Source: Strigops habroptila
Taxonomy: Eukaryota > Chordata > Aves > Psittaciformes > Psittacidae
DNA: 64,000 bases
Direction: 5' to 3'
Assembly (NCBI RefSeq): GCF_004027225.2
Contig: NC_044301.2
Span: 27,308,252 to 27,372,251 of the forward strand
Within the stretch, counting starts at the first letter, position 1; the number at the start of each line of letters is the position of its first letter. The position numbers and the translations under genes are program-made. Under the pieces are notes generated by a model. The model had not been told where the DNA came from and made no database searches. It was given only the letters and a program-made list of their open reading frames with translations. Shown in pieces: positions 31,820-43,639 of the stretch.

Positions 31820-32366
31820 AGTGTCTGTTACTTTGTATCAGATCCAGAGACCTTCTATTCCCCTTGAGGGTACTGGATAGTGTTGAGCAGGGCTCTGTAG
31901 GCATAGGCCAGGCCCCAGCATGTTGTGGTGATTTGTACCTCTCTGGTATTGCCAGGTTGACAGCATACCTTTTCCGAAGTATTTTACTAGTTTTTCTGGA
32001 TTTCACACTTGTTTTGGGGGTGAAGTTTCAAAGCACTGGAGGGGCCCACTGGCCTAGGTACTTGCTCATACTGTCCCGCACCCCTTGCCACTCATGACTG
32101 TCCAGCCTCGGGGAAGATCTCTTGGTGGTGTTCTTAGATAGTTGTTTAACCTTAAACAAGACCTGAACCATATTCATCAAAATGATGGTTCCCAGCAAAA
32201 GGAGCAGGTTGGTTTCAAGGGTATTCAAAGGATATTCAAAATCTTTAAAATTCTCAGATGCTACTGTAAGTAGCCTGTTGGGGGAGGATATCTCCTCCAT
32301 AGGCTGGCCCTCTGGTGGGTGAGTGTCTACGTAAAGATGTGTAATTATTAATATTATTAAAGGGAC
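31820..32366 (-). pseudogene. gag: Older ERVL gag fragment lacking the 5S segment
   Basis: Minus-strand gag of a diverged subfamily: a 90-codon frame (32300-32028) with LNTLETNLLLLLG, then a direct join into VQVLFKVKQ and SPRLDSHEWQG. Compared with the copies at 18 and 54 kb the protein is 26 residues (78 nt) shorter exactly where they carry the 5S-like block. Leader and primer site are deleted, and the younger provirus entered at 31820. Confidence 0.8.
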
Positions 32367-32908
32367 TGTCGTGGTTTAAACCCAGTTGATAACTCAGCAC
32401 TACGCAGCTGCTCGTTCACCCCCCATCCCACCCCTTCCTCACCTCCCTCTGGGCAGGATGTGGAAGAGAATTGAAAGAACGTAAACCCCACGGGTTGAGA
32501 TAAGAACTGTCCGATAACTCAAGTGCAGTATACTGTTACTACTTCTAAGGGAAGTAACAAGGGGAGAGAATATAAAACTAAAAGGGGAAAGGAAAAGGCA
32601 GTAAACACAAGTGATGCACAATACAATTGCTCACCACCCGCCGACCGATACCCAGCCCAACCTGAGCAGTGATCAATCCATTCTGGGTGGCACCCCCCAG
32701 TTTATATACTGGGCATGACGTGCTGTGGTATGCAATACCCCTTTGGCTAGTTTGGGTCAGGTGTCCTGTCTCTGCTTCCTCCCTGCTTCCCATGCCCCTC
32801 CTCCCTGGCAGAGCCTGAGACTGATAAGTCCTTGATCAGGCTAAGTGTTACTAAGCAACAACTAAAACATCAATGTCTTATCAGCATTGTTCTCAGACTA
32901 AAGCCAAA
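32367..32908 (-). repeat. Older ERVL LTR
   Basis: A minus-strand LTR starting TGTCGTGGTTTAAACCC at 32367, with TATATAAAC equivalent near 32702. It is more diverged than the 31276 LTR. Its outer end fades at about 32908 before the usual terminus. Confidence 0.85.
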
Positions 32909-34984
32909 ATGCCGCAGAAACAGTTGCTGCAGATTTTGGGGTAATGTAATCTATTTGGAGGCTGCAGTAAATGAAAACTGAATCTTATTTGTGCTATAGT
33001 AAGCTTCTGTGATCAGCTTTTTACTGTCAGTTTCCATGAGAGATCTCAGTTGCGTAGCAATAATTGAATGCGTACATAGGTGGAAGTTTTGATATGAGAA
33101 TCTTAACTTTTGTTTTATCTTGGGAACAGGCGCTGTCTAATTCTATTTTTGTTGTATGAGGCTATATACAGAATCCCAGTGTTCATTATAGCCTTTCACT
33201 TACACTGAAAGAAGTGGTTATAGTAAAAACTTAAACCACTGTCTGAATCTGGAACACCTGTGAAGCATTAGAAATCAATCCCTTGAATTGGACTGCTTTT
33301 CACTATTTTTCAGTGTAAAATCAGTAGTAGTTCATCAATGTAATATAGGCAGCAAAAAATACCCCTCTTCTTTTAAAAGGGCTTTTTTGGGTTTTTTTGT
33401 GGGGGTTTTTTTGTAGTTTTGAAGTGAATGGATGCATCTTCAGTTCTGTGTACTTAGGCTACACAATATGTATTAGCAGGCAAAATGGAACTTACCAGAG
33501 AAGAGACCTGATCCTAAGATCATAGATGTGCTGAAATTATTATGGCTAATACCTCAAGGCATTTTGGTTTCCTCTGACTCATAAATAAGTATATTTCTCA
33601 TTTATCTGAATCTTAGGTGGGAGTTACTTCAGAGAATTCCTGTGATCTGGAATCTAGACATACTTGCACCCCAAAATGAGGGATATATCAAGAGACCAAT
33701 TCTTCTTGACAAATAGTTATTGGCTTCAGTTATCACTGAGAAAGCTGTTCCAGATACCATTAGTGATAGAATGCTTCTGACTTGACCAGTCAGAGCTCTT
33801 TCAGAAGAAAAGGAATGTAGATATAAACTTCAGAGAAAACTCCAATAGAAAGAACATGGAAATAATAATAAAAAACCCCAAACAAACAAACAAAAAACCC
33901 AACAAAAACCCCCTGCACACAACAACAACAACAACAAAAACCCCACAAAAAAACCCACACAACCCACCAAAAAACAAACACCTCAACTTCCCAGCAGCTC
34001 ATGAGTCACTCTTGGTAGTAATTTTTTTTTCATCATCTGTTGATGAGACTATCCCTTTGGTATTGTTTGACTGCACCAAGTCAAGCTCCTCTGTGTTCTT
34101 GTTGTCTGGCAGCACAGCTAAGTAGTCATTCAGGTTTAAGCGATGTGCCAGGTGGACTATCTTGGTCATCTTAATGCTGTCCCTTCAAGCCTTTCTCACT
34201 TGTCATCTCTCTGTGACAGTTGTTTCTGTCATCAGTTTTGTCCTGTCATTTCTCTGTTTCTGCATTTTTGTGTTGTTTAGGGGGTTGTTTTTTTTTTTGT
34301 TGTGGTTGTTTCCCTGTTCCCCCCATACCCTTCTATCATCACTCTGCCCTCATCCTGGGCTCTGCTATACTCTCTTGCTCTGGCTGGCTGGTTTTAAAAA
34401 TGTTGCCCTATTTGCCTCAGTGTTAAGTGAAAAAAGAACATACAGATGGGAAGGGAAGAGCTCGTATCAGGTTGCTTCAGTGGCTGCTGATGTTAAAGTT
34501 GCTTATAACTTTTAGGCACTTGTAGCCCTGATCCTCTCTTCAGAGGGTTAGCTAGAAACAAGAATGAGGGAATGGGGCTAAGGAGGTCTATGTTTATAGA
34601 AGAGAGCTTGTAGGTGGCTATAAGAAAACCTTGTAGTATTATGTAACTAACTTGTTTCCCTAGCCCAGGAAAGGTGTTGAAAAAGTTTACATGCAGTAGA
34701 GTGCGTTCTTTGTCAATTTAAAATGTGCAGTAAAGCATCAGACGAAAATGTGAGTCCCTATGCACCATTCCCACAGATGCCCTTCAGCATAACTGTTCTG
34801 GAGTCTGGAGATCAAAGGTGACAGTGATAGGGCTGCAGTCATCTATTAGCTGGTTTGAAGTAAGGCTTTGGAAGCAAGTCCTTTAAATCTCAAAGGGTGG
34901 TAACTAAGGTAAGCAAATCTTTACTGCACAGTGTAACAGCTTTGACTAAGCAAATACAGTTCAGGCCCAGAAGCATAGTAGTAA
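32909..34984. other. Host-like non-repetitive DNA
   Basis: Two kilobases of intron-like sequence with no retroelement signature and no long convincing frame. It contains a low-complexity A/C-rich tract (see separate entry) and T-rich runs near 34286. It probably belongs to the same host gene as the exon at 36502. Confidence 0.5.
33870..33995. repeat. Low-complexity A/C-rich tract
   Basis: Runs of AAAC, AAC and CAAAA units (for example four CAA repeats at about 33922-33935). Frames across it (Phe/Gly/Cys-rich on the minus strand) are artefacts of the composition. Confidence 0.85.
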
Positions 34985-34985
34985 C

Positions 34986-35240
34986 AGAATCATAGAATGG
35001 TTAGGGTTGGAAAGGACCTTAAGATCATGCAGTTCCAACCCCCCCCACCTTGGGCAGGGACGCCTCACACTAGACTATGTTGCCCAAGGCTCTGTCCAGC
35101 CTGGCCTTGAACACTGCTAGGGCTGGAGCATTTACCACTTCTTTGGGCAACCTGTTCCAGTGCCTCACCACCCTCACAGTAAAGAACTTCTTCCTTATAT
35201 CTAACCTAAACTTCCCCTGTTTAAGTTGCTCTGAGGTCTC
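34986..35240 (-). mobile_element. Short CR1 3' end
   Basis: It starts with the tail AGAATCATAGAATGG and encodes the final ORF2 residues ([19 protein letters not shown]) on the minus strand, stopping near 35235. A 5'-truncated insertion in the host intron. Confidence 0.9.
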
Positions 35241-36494
35241 CATGCAGCTTCTCTTTTCCAGTAACATCATTAGCCTTCTAACTGTATGCAATTTCCCCCT
35301 CCCCCAGCCAGTAGGACAGAGTAACAGCAAGATGCTTGTAATGGTGGTTCCCAAATAACCCATCAAATCTGATAAGTCAGAAGACACTATTTTAATTAAA
35401 CCCTCTTTGGAAAGGAAGTGATGAAATGTGGCTAGCAGCCTCTTCTAGCGTCACTGTGTGCAGTGCTTAACAATTCTGTTTACTGACAGTGCCTTCTGCA
35501 GTAATGATATCTTAAGTGCATGCTCACAGTGCATCGGGAAGAGCTAGTGTGCTATAAACTCAAATGCTACCTGAATCTGAAGTGTGACTCTCTCTGGAAA
35601 TAGTGCGTTTCGTGATTAGCTTGGTGTTGATGTACCTTAGCTAGTTCTGTAGTTAAAATAAGGTGTTGCATATGGTAGAGGAATAATTTTTTTTCCACTG
35701 CACCTTGAAGTTAATGCAGGTGCCTGGTCTGTACTAGGATTTTACTTGCCAACAAAAGCAAGATTCTTATTGCTTATGTGGGATATTGTGACACTGAGGA
35801 CACATCCAAGCATCCAAGGCTTTATGCAGCTCCAGATTGATATATTACTGCAAAACTCCCTGGATGCCAGACATGCACATTAAGTTGTTTATTAAAACTC
35901 TATGGGCAGTGGATGAGGGCTATTGTTAGCATTGTTTTCTTTTGTGTATCTGAAAATATCTTCCTAATGGTACCATTTATTGTATACTTGTATTGTTATC
36001 TGTGCATTACCCAGTGTGTCTAGACAAGTGCTACACTGGCTAACTGACTGCGTCCCCAATATGATAGTATCCCTTTTTAGAGCAACAGGGATTAAACTGA
36101 AGAGGATCAGTGTGGTATTTCCAGTAGGAAAGGCTATTCTTAATGCCAGGGGAGGCAGAGTGTCCCATGGGGCTGGGACAGAGTGGTCTCTGAGCATTGC
36201 GATCTGGAGCCTTCCTGATCAATCTGGCTGCTTCTCAATTCTTTCTTCTTTTTTTTTTTCCCCCCCATTTTAGTCTTCATTTTTCCATTTAGATTGTCAG
36301 ACCCTGAGCTAAGTTATTTGTCTGGTCAGTCAATTCTGAGATATAAAATAAGTTTGCTTATCTATCTTGGGAACAGGATAAGCAAGTGTCTGCAACATGT
36401 CCCATAATCCAGAGATAAGATGCTGTAGAATTGCATAGGCTTATGCTGTGCTACACGTATAAAGTTGTTAAAGCTGTTTTAAAATATTTTTCAG
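35241..36494. other. Host-like intron sequence
   Basis: No repeat, RNA or protein signature seen. The stretch ends in a pyrimidine-rich TATTTTTCAG (36485-36494), a plausible splice acceptor for the following exon. Confidence 0.45.
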
Positions 36495-36535
36495 GCTCTA
36501 AATGGCTTCTAAGAAGTTGGGATCTGACTCTCATG
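36495..36535 (+). CDS. UBAP1: Candidate first coding exon of UBAP1 (gametolog)
   Basis: After the acceptor-like TTTTTCAG, GCTCTAA precedes ATG at 36502, and 11 codons plus one base run to a strong donor (CATG|GTAAGTG at 36535/36536). The peptide is MASKKLGSDSH, followed by a split Gly codon. As I remember it, the UBAP1 protein begins MASKKLGADFHG, so ten of twelve residues agree, including the exon's phase-1 end. UBAP1 is an ESCRT-I subunit that sorts ubiquitinated membrane proteins at endosomes through its N-terminal MABP-binding and C-terminal ubiquitin-binding parts, which are not in this window. The two substitutions may mean a W-linked gametolog or pseudogene. The exon is short, so chance cannot be excluded; I found no second exon. 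Confidence 0.6.
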
Positions 36536-37783
36536 GTAAGTGAAACTTGATATCTCTGTCACTTCAATAGGATGAATCCTACTTTTGCTGCTGACTAATG
36601 TCCCCGCTTAGACAGTCCATAGAGACTAATCTGTTTAGTCTCTGAGTAGTTTTTTGCTAGGAATGAAGTGCCTTGGCTTCCTTCTTGCATAGCTGCTTCT
36701 TGAAGCTGTGCCTGTTCTCTGGTTAAACTGAAATTCAGCCTGTGTTCCCCACTCCTTCATGGCAGAATACCACCTTCCCCTTCCCCTACTTCCCCCTTCA
36801 AAATTCAAGCTGAACTGCAGTTGTGATACTGATCTGATGTTTGCTGATGTGGACACTAGATCTGTAGCTCCTTTCTATGGAAGTCATGTGGGAAGTTTTA
36901 GATTGAAAGGGAAGCTTTTAATATATCATTGAGCCATGCTTGCATTTTGCTCAGCAGTGAATTTTTTTCCTAAATTGGACTAACCTGGTTCAGCAAGCAA
37001 GTGGAAAAAGAGAATATGTTCTACATTTAAGATGTGTAGTGTCATGCAGATGATTGGTATCATAAAAATTATTTGCTTGTATATGTGCTTATCTTTTAGA
37101 AAATGGGGGGTAATTTGGGAGGATTAATATTTCTGTGGAACATTAAAGTTCAGTTTGTTGTATGTAATGTAGCTTCTTCAAAACAGTAATCATTCAAGGC
37201 AGTACTGGGAGGTTCATGTGAAAGTTCTAACATGATTTTTCATGCTATACAAACTTCTACTTGTAGAAACTCAGCCTTGATCTTCCTGGATAGTCTTTCA
37301 GATAAGAGGGCCCTAGGGAATTTGGTTTTTCCTTGAGCTTTTTATTCAGTCTTGCAAGTGTAAAGTTGAAGTACAGAGTAGGAAATGCCTCACTTAAATA
37401 CATTGTTACAGATTAATGAAAATAGCCTATCAAAACTTAATTTTTTAAGTGCTACAGCCCAGTGATCCTGCTGCAAGACTAATTTCTTTATTAGATAGCT
37501 GTCAGCTCTTCAGCAGTTCTTCTCTTGTATCTAGGAACACTCTGAACTGCTTGTCTTTTCAGTTCGTTTTTATCTCTCTCTTCTGCTTCCTAAATTAGAC
37601 TAACAGAGACACTGCTCGGAGCTAGAATTCAGCCTGTCTCAAATATTTCTCAAATCAATACAGTGTGGTAGAACATGCTTCTGGCTTAAAAATGACAAAA
37701 TCTAAACAAATGGTGCTGTAAACTGGCTGGTTAACTTGTCTACCCTTTCATGTACCATCTTACTAATGATACCAGTGACACTA
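36536..37783. other. Host-like intron sequence
   Basis: No repeat or exon recognised. It starts at the GTAAGTG donor of the candidate UBAP1 exon and ends at an ERVL LTR. Confidence 0.45.
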
Positions 37784-38353
37784 TGTTGTGGTTTAAGCCC
37801 AGCTGGTAACTCAGAACGACGCAGCCGCTCGCTCACTCCCCACCTTCTTCCTCCCCCCGCTCCCGGAGGGATGGGGAGGAGAATTGAAAGAATGTAAATC
37901 CCACGGGTTGAGGTAAGAACAGTCCAGTAACTAAGGTATAATACAAAACTACTACTACTATCACCAATAATAATAATGATAAGGGAAATAACAAGGGGAG
38001 AGAATACAATTGCTCACCACCTGCCGACTGATACCCAGCCTGACACAAGCAGCGATCTGGGCCTTCCGGATAACTCCCTCCAGTTTATATACTGGGCATG
38101 ACATGCTGTGGTACGGAATACTCCTTTGGCTAGTTTGGGTCAGGTATCATGTCTCTGCTTCCTCCCAGTTTCTTGTGCCCCTCCTCCCTGGCAGAGCATG
38201 AGACTGAAAAGTCCTTGATCGGGGTAAGTGCTACCAAGCAACAATTAAGCATTGGTGTGTTATCAGCATTGTTCTCAGACTAAAGCCGAAAACAGAGCAC
38301 TGCACCAGCTACTAAGAAGGAGAAAAATAACTGTTACAGCTGAACCCAGAACA
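37784..38353 (-). repeat. ERVL 3' LTR
   Basis: A 570-bp minus-strand LTR from TGTTGTGGTTTAAGCCC to GAACCCAGAACA on the plus strand, with both termini slightly mutated. It is followed by the polypurine tract of the internal region, so it is the 3' LTR of the element extending to 43216. Confidence 0.92.
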
Positions 38354-38942
38354 GCATCCACACCTTACTCCATACCATTCATGTCATGCTCAGATCCCAT
38401 ATTTTTCAATACACCATAGCTTTTTGTCTCTTTATATTTGTATATATATATATACACACACAGAGAGATAGATATCATTCCTTAGTCCATGGACCATCCC
38501 TATAAAGTTTGCTGAGTTCATTCAGTCCATGATGTCAGGGTCCATCTATTGTAACAGTCTTTCAGGGCAGGAGAGACAGTGTGTAGTGCTGGATTGTTGC
38601 CTGTTGACGACACTGCTGAACTGGTCTTGTTTTATCCAAGTTCATTCTTTGTTTGGGTACTGATCAGAGTGAAGTCAAGTTCAGTCGATGGTGATATGAG
38701 GAAAGCTCTGGGAGACTCCCGCTGCTGCTGCTGGCTTTTCCCATGACTTAATTCTCTGCTGATAATCATGACAGTACACATATTCTTTTTAAAATCCAGA
38801 GTGGCGGAGATGGGCATTTAGCTAATGGGTTATAGAAGTGTTATATAGCAGGCAACAGCATACAACCGAGTTCATTGGCTGTTTTCACCCAAAATTAAAT
38901 CCCCTTGAGGTACACACTGGACTTAGCAATCTTCCAGCTTTA
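38354..38942 (-). pseudogene. pol: ERVL 3' UTR and integrase C-terminus
   Basis: Minus-strand 3' region with a TA/CA run (38440-38470), then the last integrase codons (CVPQGDLI equivalent near 38905). A solo LTR enters at 38948. About 100 bases (38690-38800) have no match to the sister copy at 24.4 kb, perhaps a small insertion. Confidence 0.75.
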
Positions 38943-39516
38943 CCCACTGTCGTGGTTTGAGCCCAGCCGGTAAATCAGAACCACACAGCCGCTCGCTCAC
39001 TCCCCCCCTTCCTCCCCCCGCTCCCGGAGGGATGGAGAGGAGAATCGGAAGAATGTAACTCCCACGGGTTGAGATAAGAGCAGTCCCGCAACTAAGGTAC
39101 AATACAAAACCACTACTGCTACCACCAATGATAATAATGATTAGTGAAATAACAAGGGGAGAGGATACAATTGCTCACCACCCGCCGACCGATACCCAGC
39201 CCGACCCGAGCAGTGATCTGGGCCTTCCGGGTAACTCCCCCCAGTTTATATACTGGGCATGGCGTGCTGTGGTATGGAATACCCCTTTGGCTAGTTTGGG
39301 TCAGGTGTCCTGTCTCTGCTTCCTCCCGGCTTCCCCTCCTCCCTGGCAAAGCATGAGACTGAGAAAGTCCTTGGTTGGAATAAACATTACTTAGCAACAA
39401 CTAAAAACATCAGTGTTACCAGCGTTGTTCCCAGGCTGAAAGTTAAAAAACACAGCACTGCACCAGCTACTAAGAAGGAGAAAAATGACTGCTATAGCTG
39501 AACCCAGGACACCCAC
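38943..39516 (-). repeat. ERVL solo LTR with 5-bp duplication
   Basis: A 564-bp LTR (38948-39511) sits inside integrase of an older relative. CCCAC flanks it exactly at 38943-38947 and 39512-39516, establishing a 5-bp target duplication for this family. No internal sequence remains, so the two LTRs of a provirus recombined. Confidence 0.95.
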
Positions 39517-40369
39517 AAAGTACACCCAGGTCCCTGAGCCGAAGTAATCTCACCATTGGGTTTGCCTTTACCTGAAGCAGGAATAACCAGACTGTCTTCC
39601 CCAGTAAATTCTTTTTGTGCACCACAGGAACTTTATCCCCCTCTACAGTATGTAAAAGTTCTGATTGGGCTGGGGCAGCCCTGTTGGCAGATCCCCTAGT
39701 GTTGACCAACCAGGTGGCTTTTGTCTAATTGTGTATCCCAGTATTTGAAAGTCCCACCACCTGTTACTCTTAGCATAGTTTTTAACAGCCCATTGTAGTG
39801 TTTGATTTTTTTCCCAGAAGCTGATGCATGATAGGGGATGTGATATACCCACTCAATGCCATGCTCTTTTTGGTCCAAGTGTCTGTAAGGTTATTCTGGA
39901 AATGAGTCCCATTTTCTGACTCATTTCTTTCTGGGGTGCTGTGTCACCACAAGACTTGTTTCTCAAGGCCCAGGATAGTGTTCCGGGCAGTGGCATCGGG
40001 CACAGAATATGTTTCCAGCCCTCCGGTGGTTGCTTCCACCATGGTAAGCACATGGTGCTTGCCTTGGCAGGTTGGTGGGAGTGTGATATAGTCAATCTGC
40101 CAGGCCTCCTCATACTTGTACTTCAGCCATCGTCCTCCATACCAGAGAGGCTTTAACTGCTTGGCTTGCTTAATTGCAGCACGTTTCACATTCGTGAATA
40201 ACCTGGGCAATAGTGTCCATTGTTAAGTCCACCCCTCGATCACGAGCCCATCTATATGTTGCATCTCTGCCTTGATGGCCTGAGGTGTCATGGGCCCACT
40301 GGGCTAAAAAGAATTCCCCTTTATATTGCCAATCTGAATCCGTCTGAGCCACTTCAATCTTATCAGCTT
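39517..40369 (-). pseudogene. pol: ERVL-like integrase, main part
   Basis: Minus-strand integrase from the zinc-binding region (RWARDRGVDLTMDTIAQVIHE near 40200-40260) through the core (QIDYITLP near 40090) to the C-terminal domain. Frameshifts are frequent; the longest pieces are 88 codons or less. It is interrupted by solo LTRs on both sides. Confidence 0.87.
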
Positions 40370-40995
40370 GATCTGTAGGCTTAATTATATGTTTAAAATA
40401 ACAATAGCGTGTGTGGCTTTAAACTTACATAGTAGAGTACAGCAAACTGTTCTAATTTGCTAACACATAGAGAGAAAGGAGTGTCCGGCTGATGAGGGAA
40501 GGAGCATCACAGGATTGATAAAAACTATGGAGACAGTAAATAAGACCAAGTATGCTGGCCTTCAAGATAACACAGTGATGCCCAGCGTGGAGAGAGAGTG
40601 AAATGGAACAGAAGCAAGGACATAATATTGCTCTGGTCAGCACTAGGACCTTGTGAGCATGCACAAGCACTGAGGTCACTCAGTAAACACAGTGAGGAAG
40701 ACTATCGAGGACCACCAGAGACCCCCGCTCAGCAAGAAAGCACAGGTGTAATTAGAATGCAAATATTATCATTAGTTCCTGGAGGTCTCATGATTATGTA
40801 AAATGTTTCCTGGAAAATCTGTAAATGTGCATGAGTATGCTAAATATGTAGCTGCTGCTGGCAAGTAACGGGTGCGCTCACTTTTGAGAAACGATTCACG
40901 TGTGCACCCAGCGCTGCGTTAAGGAATGGCTGCTTTCTAAAATTCTAAATTGAGTCTTAGGGAGTTTTTCTGACCAACTTTTGTGGTAAGAGATC
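40370..40995. repeat. Solo LTR-like insertion, GATC duplication
   Basis: 618 bases (40374-40991) interrupt the RNase H/integrase boundary, with GATC at 40370-40373 and 40992-40995. The left end is TGTAGGC; the right end (GGTAAGA) lacks the usual CA. The length, 4-bp duplication and lack of coding suggest a gamma-like solo LTR, but I do not recognise the family and cannot fix its orientation. Confidence 0.62.
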
Positions 40996-42570
40996 CACTT
41001 GGTGGTGGCTCTGATGTTCCTCAGTGACCCAACTCTTGGGTACGTTAGCATCTACGTGGCATACCTTCACCACCATGTTCTGCATCCGGGCAGCGATATC
41101 TTGCCACAGTGCAGCAGCCCAGATGGGTTTCCCTCTGTGTTGCCAGTTGCTCTGCTTCCATTGCTGCAACCACCCCCACAGGGCATTTGCCACCATCCAT
41201 GAGTCACTATAAAGTACTGGCCATTTTCCTTGTTCAGCAATGTCCAAGGCCAGGTGGATGGCTTTCACCTCTGCAAACTGACTCGATTCACCCTCTCCTT
41301 CAGCAGTTTCTGCAACTTGTCACAGGGGACTCTATACAGCTGCCTTTTCTACAATATAGAAAGACCCATCAGTAAACAAGTCATATTGCTTCTTACTTCC
41401 TGACAGTTTAGTGTACAGTGGGGCTTCTTCAGCATGCATCACCTCCTCCTCTGGTGATATTCCAAAATCATGATGACTTTGGATTCCCCCATGACTGACT
41501 GGGATTTCCTATTTGAGCTCATTGTGTGATTAGTGCGGCCCACTTACTCCATGTAGCATCAGTTGCAAGATGTGTAGAGGAGATCCTGTCTTTCAATATC
41601 CAGCCCAGCACGGGCAAGCGGGGTGCCAGGAGGAGCTGTTCTTCAGTGCCAATCAATTCTGAAGCAGCTCAACTGCTTAATAGGCTGCCAATATCTCTTT
41701 TTCAGTTGGAGCATAGTGGGCCTTGGATCCTCTGTATCCTCAACTCCAAAAGTCTGTGCAGGTCCCTTGACTTTAGTCTGTTTTATGGCAAAATGGTTCT
41801 TCAAATGGATTTGGATGATCTTCCTCTCTTTCTCAAAAACTTCTTCTGCTGTATCCCCCCACATGATGATGCCATCAATGTACTGCAGGTGTTCTGGAGC
41901 TTGCCCCTGTTGTAGTGCAGTGTGGATCAGTCTATGACAGATGGTAGGGCTGTGCTTCCACCCCTGGGGCAGTCAATTCCAAGTGTACTGGACGCCCCTC
42001 CAAGGAAAAGTGAACTGTGGCCTGCACTCTGCTGCCAAAGGGATTGAGAAAAATGCATTGGCAGTATCAATTGTGGCATCCCACTTGGCTGCCTTTGACT
42101 CCAGTACTTCCACACTGGCCAAATGGGGCTGTTAAAGGGTGACTGGGTCGTTCTGATCACTCGTTGGCTCTCCAGTCAATGGATCAGCTTATGGATGGGA
42201 ATCAGGGAGTCTTGGTTGGTGCGATATTGCTGCTGGTGTACTGTTGTGGTTGTGATTGGCACTTCTTGTTCTTTGACCTTCTACTACCCACTAACCAAAG
42301 GATTGGCAAGGCACGGTGGACAGGTGCTTAATTTTCTCCATCTCCATGGCAGCTATAGCAAAAGCCCATCAGTACCCTTTTGGGTCTTTCAAGTACCCAC
42401 TCCTGAGGTAGTCTATGCCAAGGATGCATGGAGCTTCTGGACCAGTCACAATGGGGTGCTTTTGCCACTTCCTCCCAGTCAGGCTGATTTCAGCCTCCAG
42501 TACAGTTAACTCCTGGGGTCCTCTTGTCACTCTGGAAATGCAAATGGGTTCTACCCCTTGACAGCTTCAT
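40996..42570 (-). pseudogene. pol: ERVL-like RNase H, RT and protease, internally deleted
   Basis: Minus-strand RNase H (40996-41720) is followed at about 41755 by a direct join to the RT thumb start (KVKGPAQ). This removes most of the connection domain, while the YIDD region is retained near 41870-41885 in altered form. RT N-terminal sequence has a further gap near 42110 (the VDYRGLNEVTPP block is missing). Protease follows to about 42570, with ILGID-type and VTG-type sequence. It is heavily decayed. Confidence 0.83.
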
Positions 42571-43216
42571 GGCATCAGGGTACACTGTGCACCGGTATCT
42601 ACTAGAGCCTTATATTCCTCTGGGACTGATGTGCCAGGCCATCTGATCCACACGGTCCAGTAAACTCGATTGTCCCTCTCCTCAACCTGGCTGGAGGCAG
42701 GGCCCCTCTAATAGAGATCATAAGGTTCTCTACTTAATACTTGGATAGAGGTATTAGAATTCCTTATCATAGGAGTCAGAGTAAAATCAGCTCTTCCACT
42801 CCATCTGGGAAGCTGCTCACCAGAGACTGGAGCAGAAACTTTGCTGTGAGGATCATCGACTGTTGTTTTCCTTTTCAATTCACGCACCTGTTCTTCCAGG
42901 ACTAAGGTAGGTTTTCCATCCCAGTGTCTCATGTCTTTTCCGTGATCCTGTAGGTAAAACCATAGGGTGGCCCATGGCGTGTACCTTGTATATCTTTACT
43001 CTCAGCAATAGGGCACTTTCTGTTAATAGCTGAGATGTGGGTCTGTACACGTGGGGAGCTGGATGGATCGTCTCTCAATTGTTAGATCTCCTGGTAGAGT
43101 TTTTCCACAGCCGAAATGATGGAAGGGGTGAGATTGTCTTCGAACTCCTGGAGCTGATGACTCACTTGATCCACTGATGGTGCCACTGCTTCCCTCTAGC
43201 TCATCAATGCAAACGA
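42571..43216 (-). pseudogene. gag: ERVL-like protease start and gag C-terminus
   Basis: The minus strand matches the gag C-terminal region of 28961-29525 (WSGRADFTLTP, VLEEQVRELKRK, LSREPYDLY). Frames are broken. It stops at 43216, where a CR1 tail starts, so the 5' part of this provirus with the 5S-like region is missing. Confidence 0.8.
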
Positions 43217-43639
43217 TTTCATAGAATCATAGAATAATTAGGGTTGGAAAGCACCTTAAGATCATCTAGTTCCAACCCCCCTGCCATGGGCAGGGACACC
43301 TCACGCTAAACCATGTCACCCAAGACTCCATCCAACCTGGCCTTGAACACTGCCAGGGATGGAGCATTCACAACCTCCCTGGGCAAACCGTTCCAGTACC
43401 TCGCCACCCTCACAGTAAAGAACTTCTTCCTTATATCTAACCTAAACTTCCCCTGTTTAAGTTTCAAGCCATTACCCCTTGTCCTACCACTACAGTCCCT
43501 AAGGAAGAGTCCCTCCCCAGCATCCTTGTAGGCCCCCTTCAGATACTGGAAGGCTGCTAGGAGGTCTCCACGCAGCCTTCTCTTCTCCAGGCTGAACAGC
43601 CCCAACTTTCTCAGCCTGTCTTCATATGGGAGGTGCTCC
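43217..43639 (-). mobile_element. CR1 3' end, copy 1
   Basis: A 423-bp 5'-truncated CR1: tail (ATAGAATCATAGAATAATTAG) at the left, 111-codon minus-strand frame for the ORF2 C-terminus. It ends exactly at the tail of the next CR1, so two insertions lie head to tail. Confidence 0.92.

Noticed and set aside
33790..34002. Phe/Gly/Cys-rich membrane-like protein
   Set aside because: Artefact of an A/C-rich low-complexity tract.
34162..34515. Plus-strand frame with hydrophobic stretches
   Set aside because: T-rich intron-like DNA, no family resemblance, no homologous copy and no splice context.
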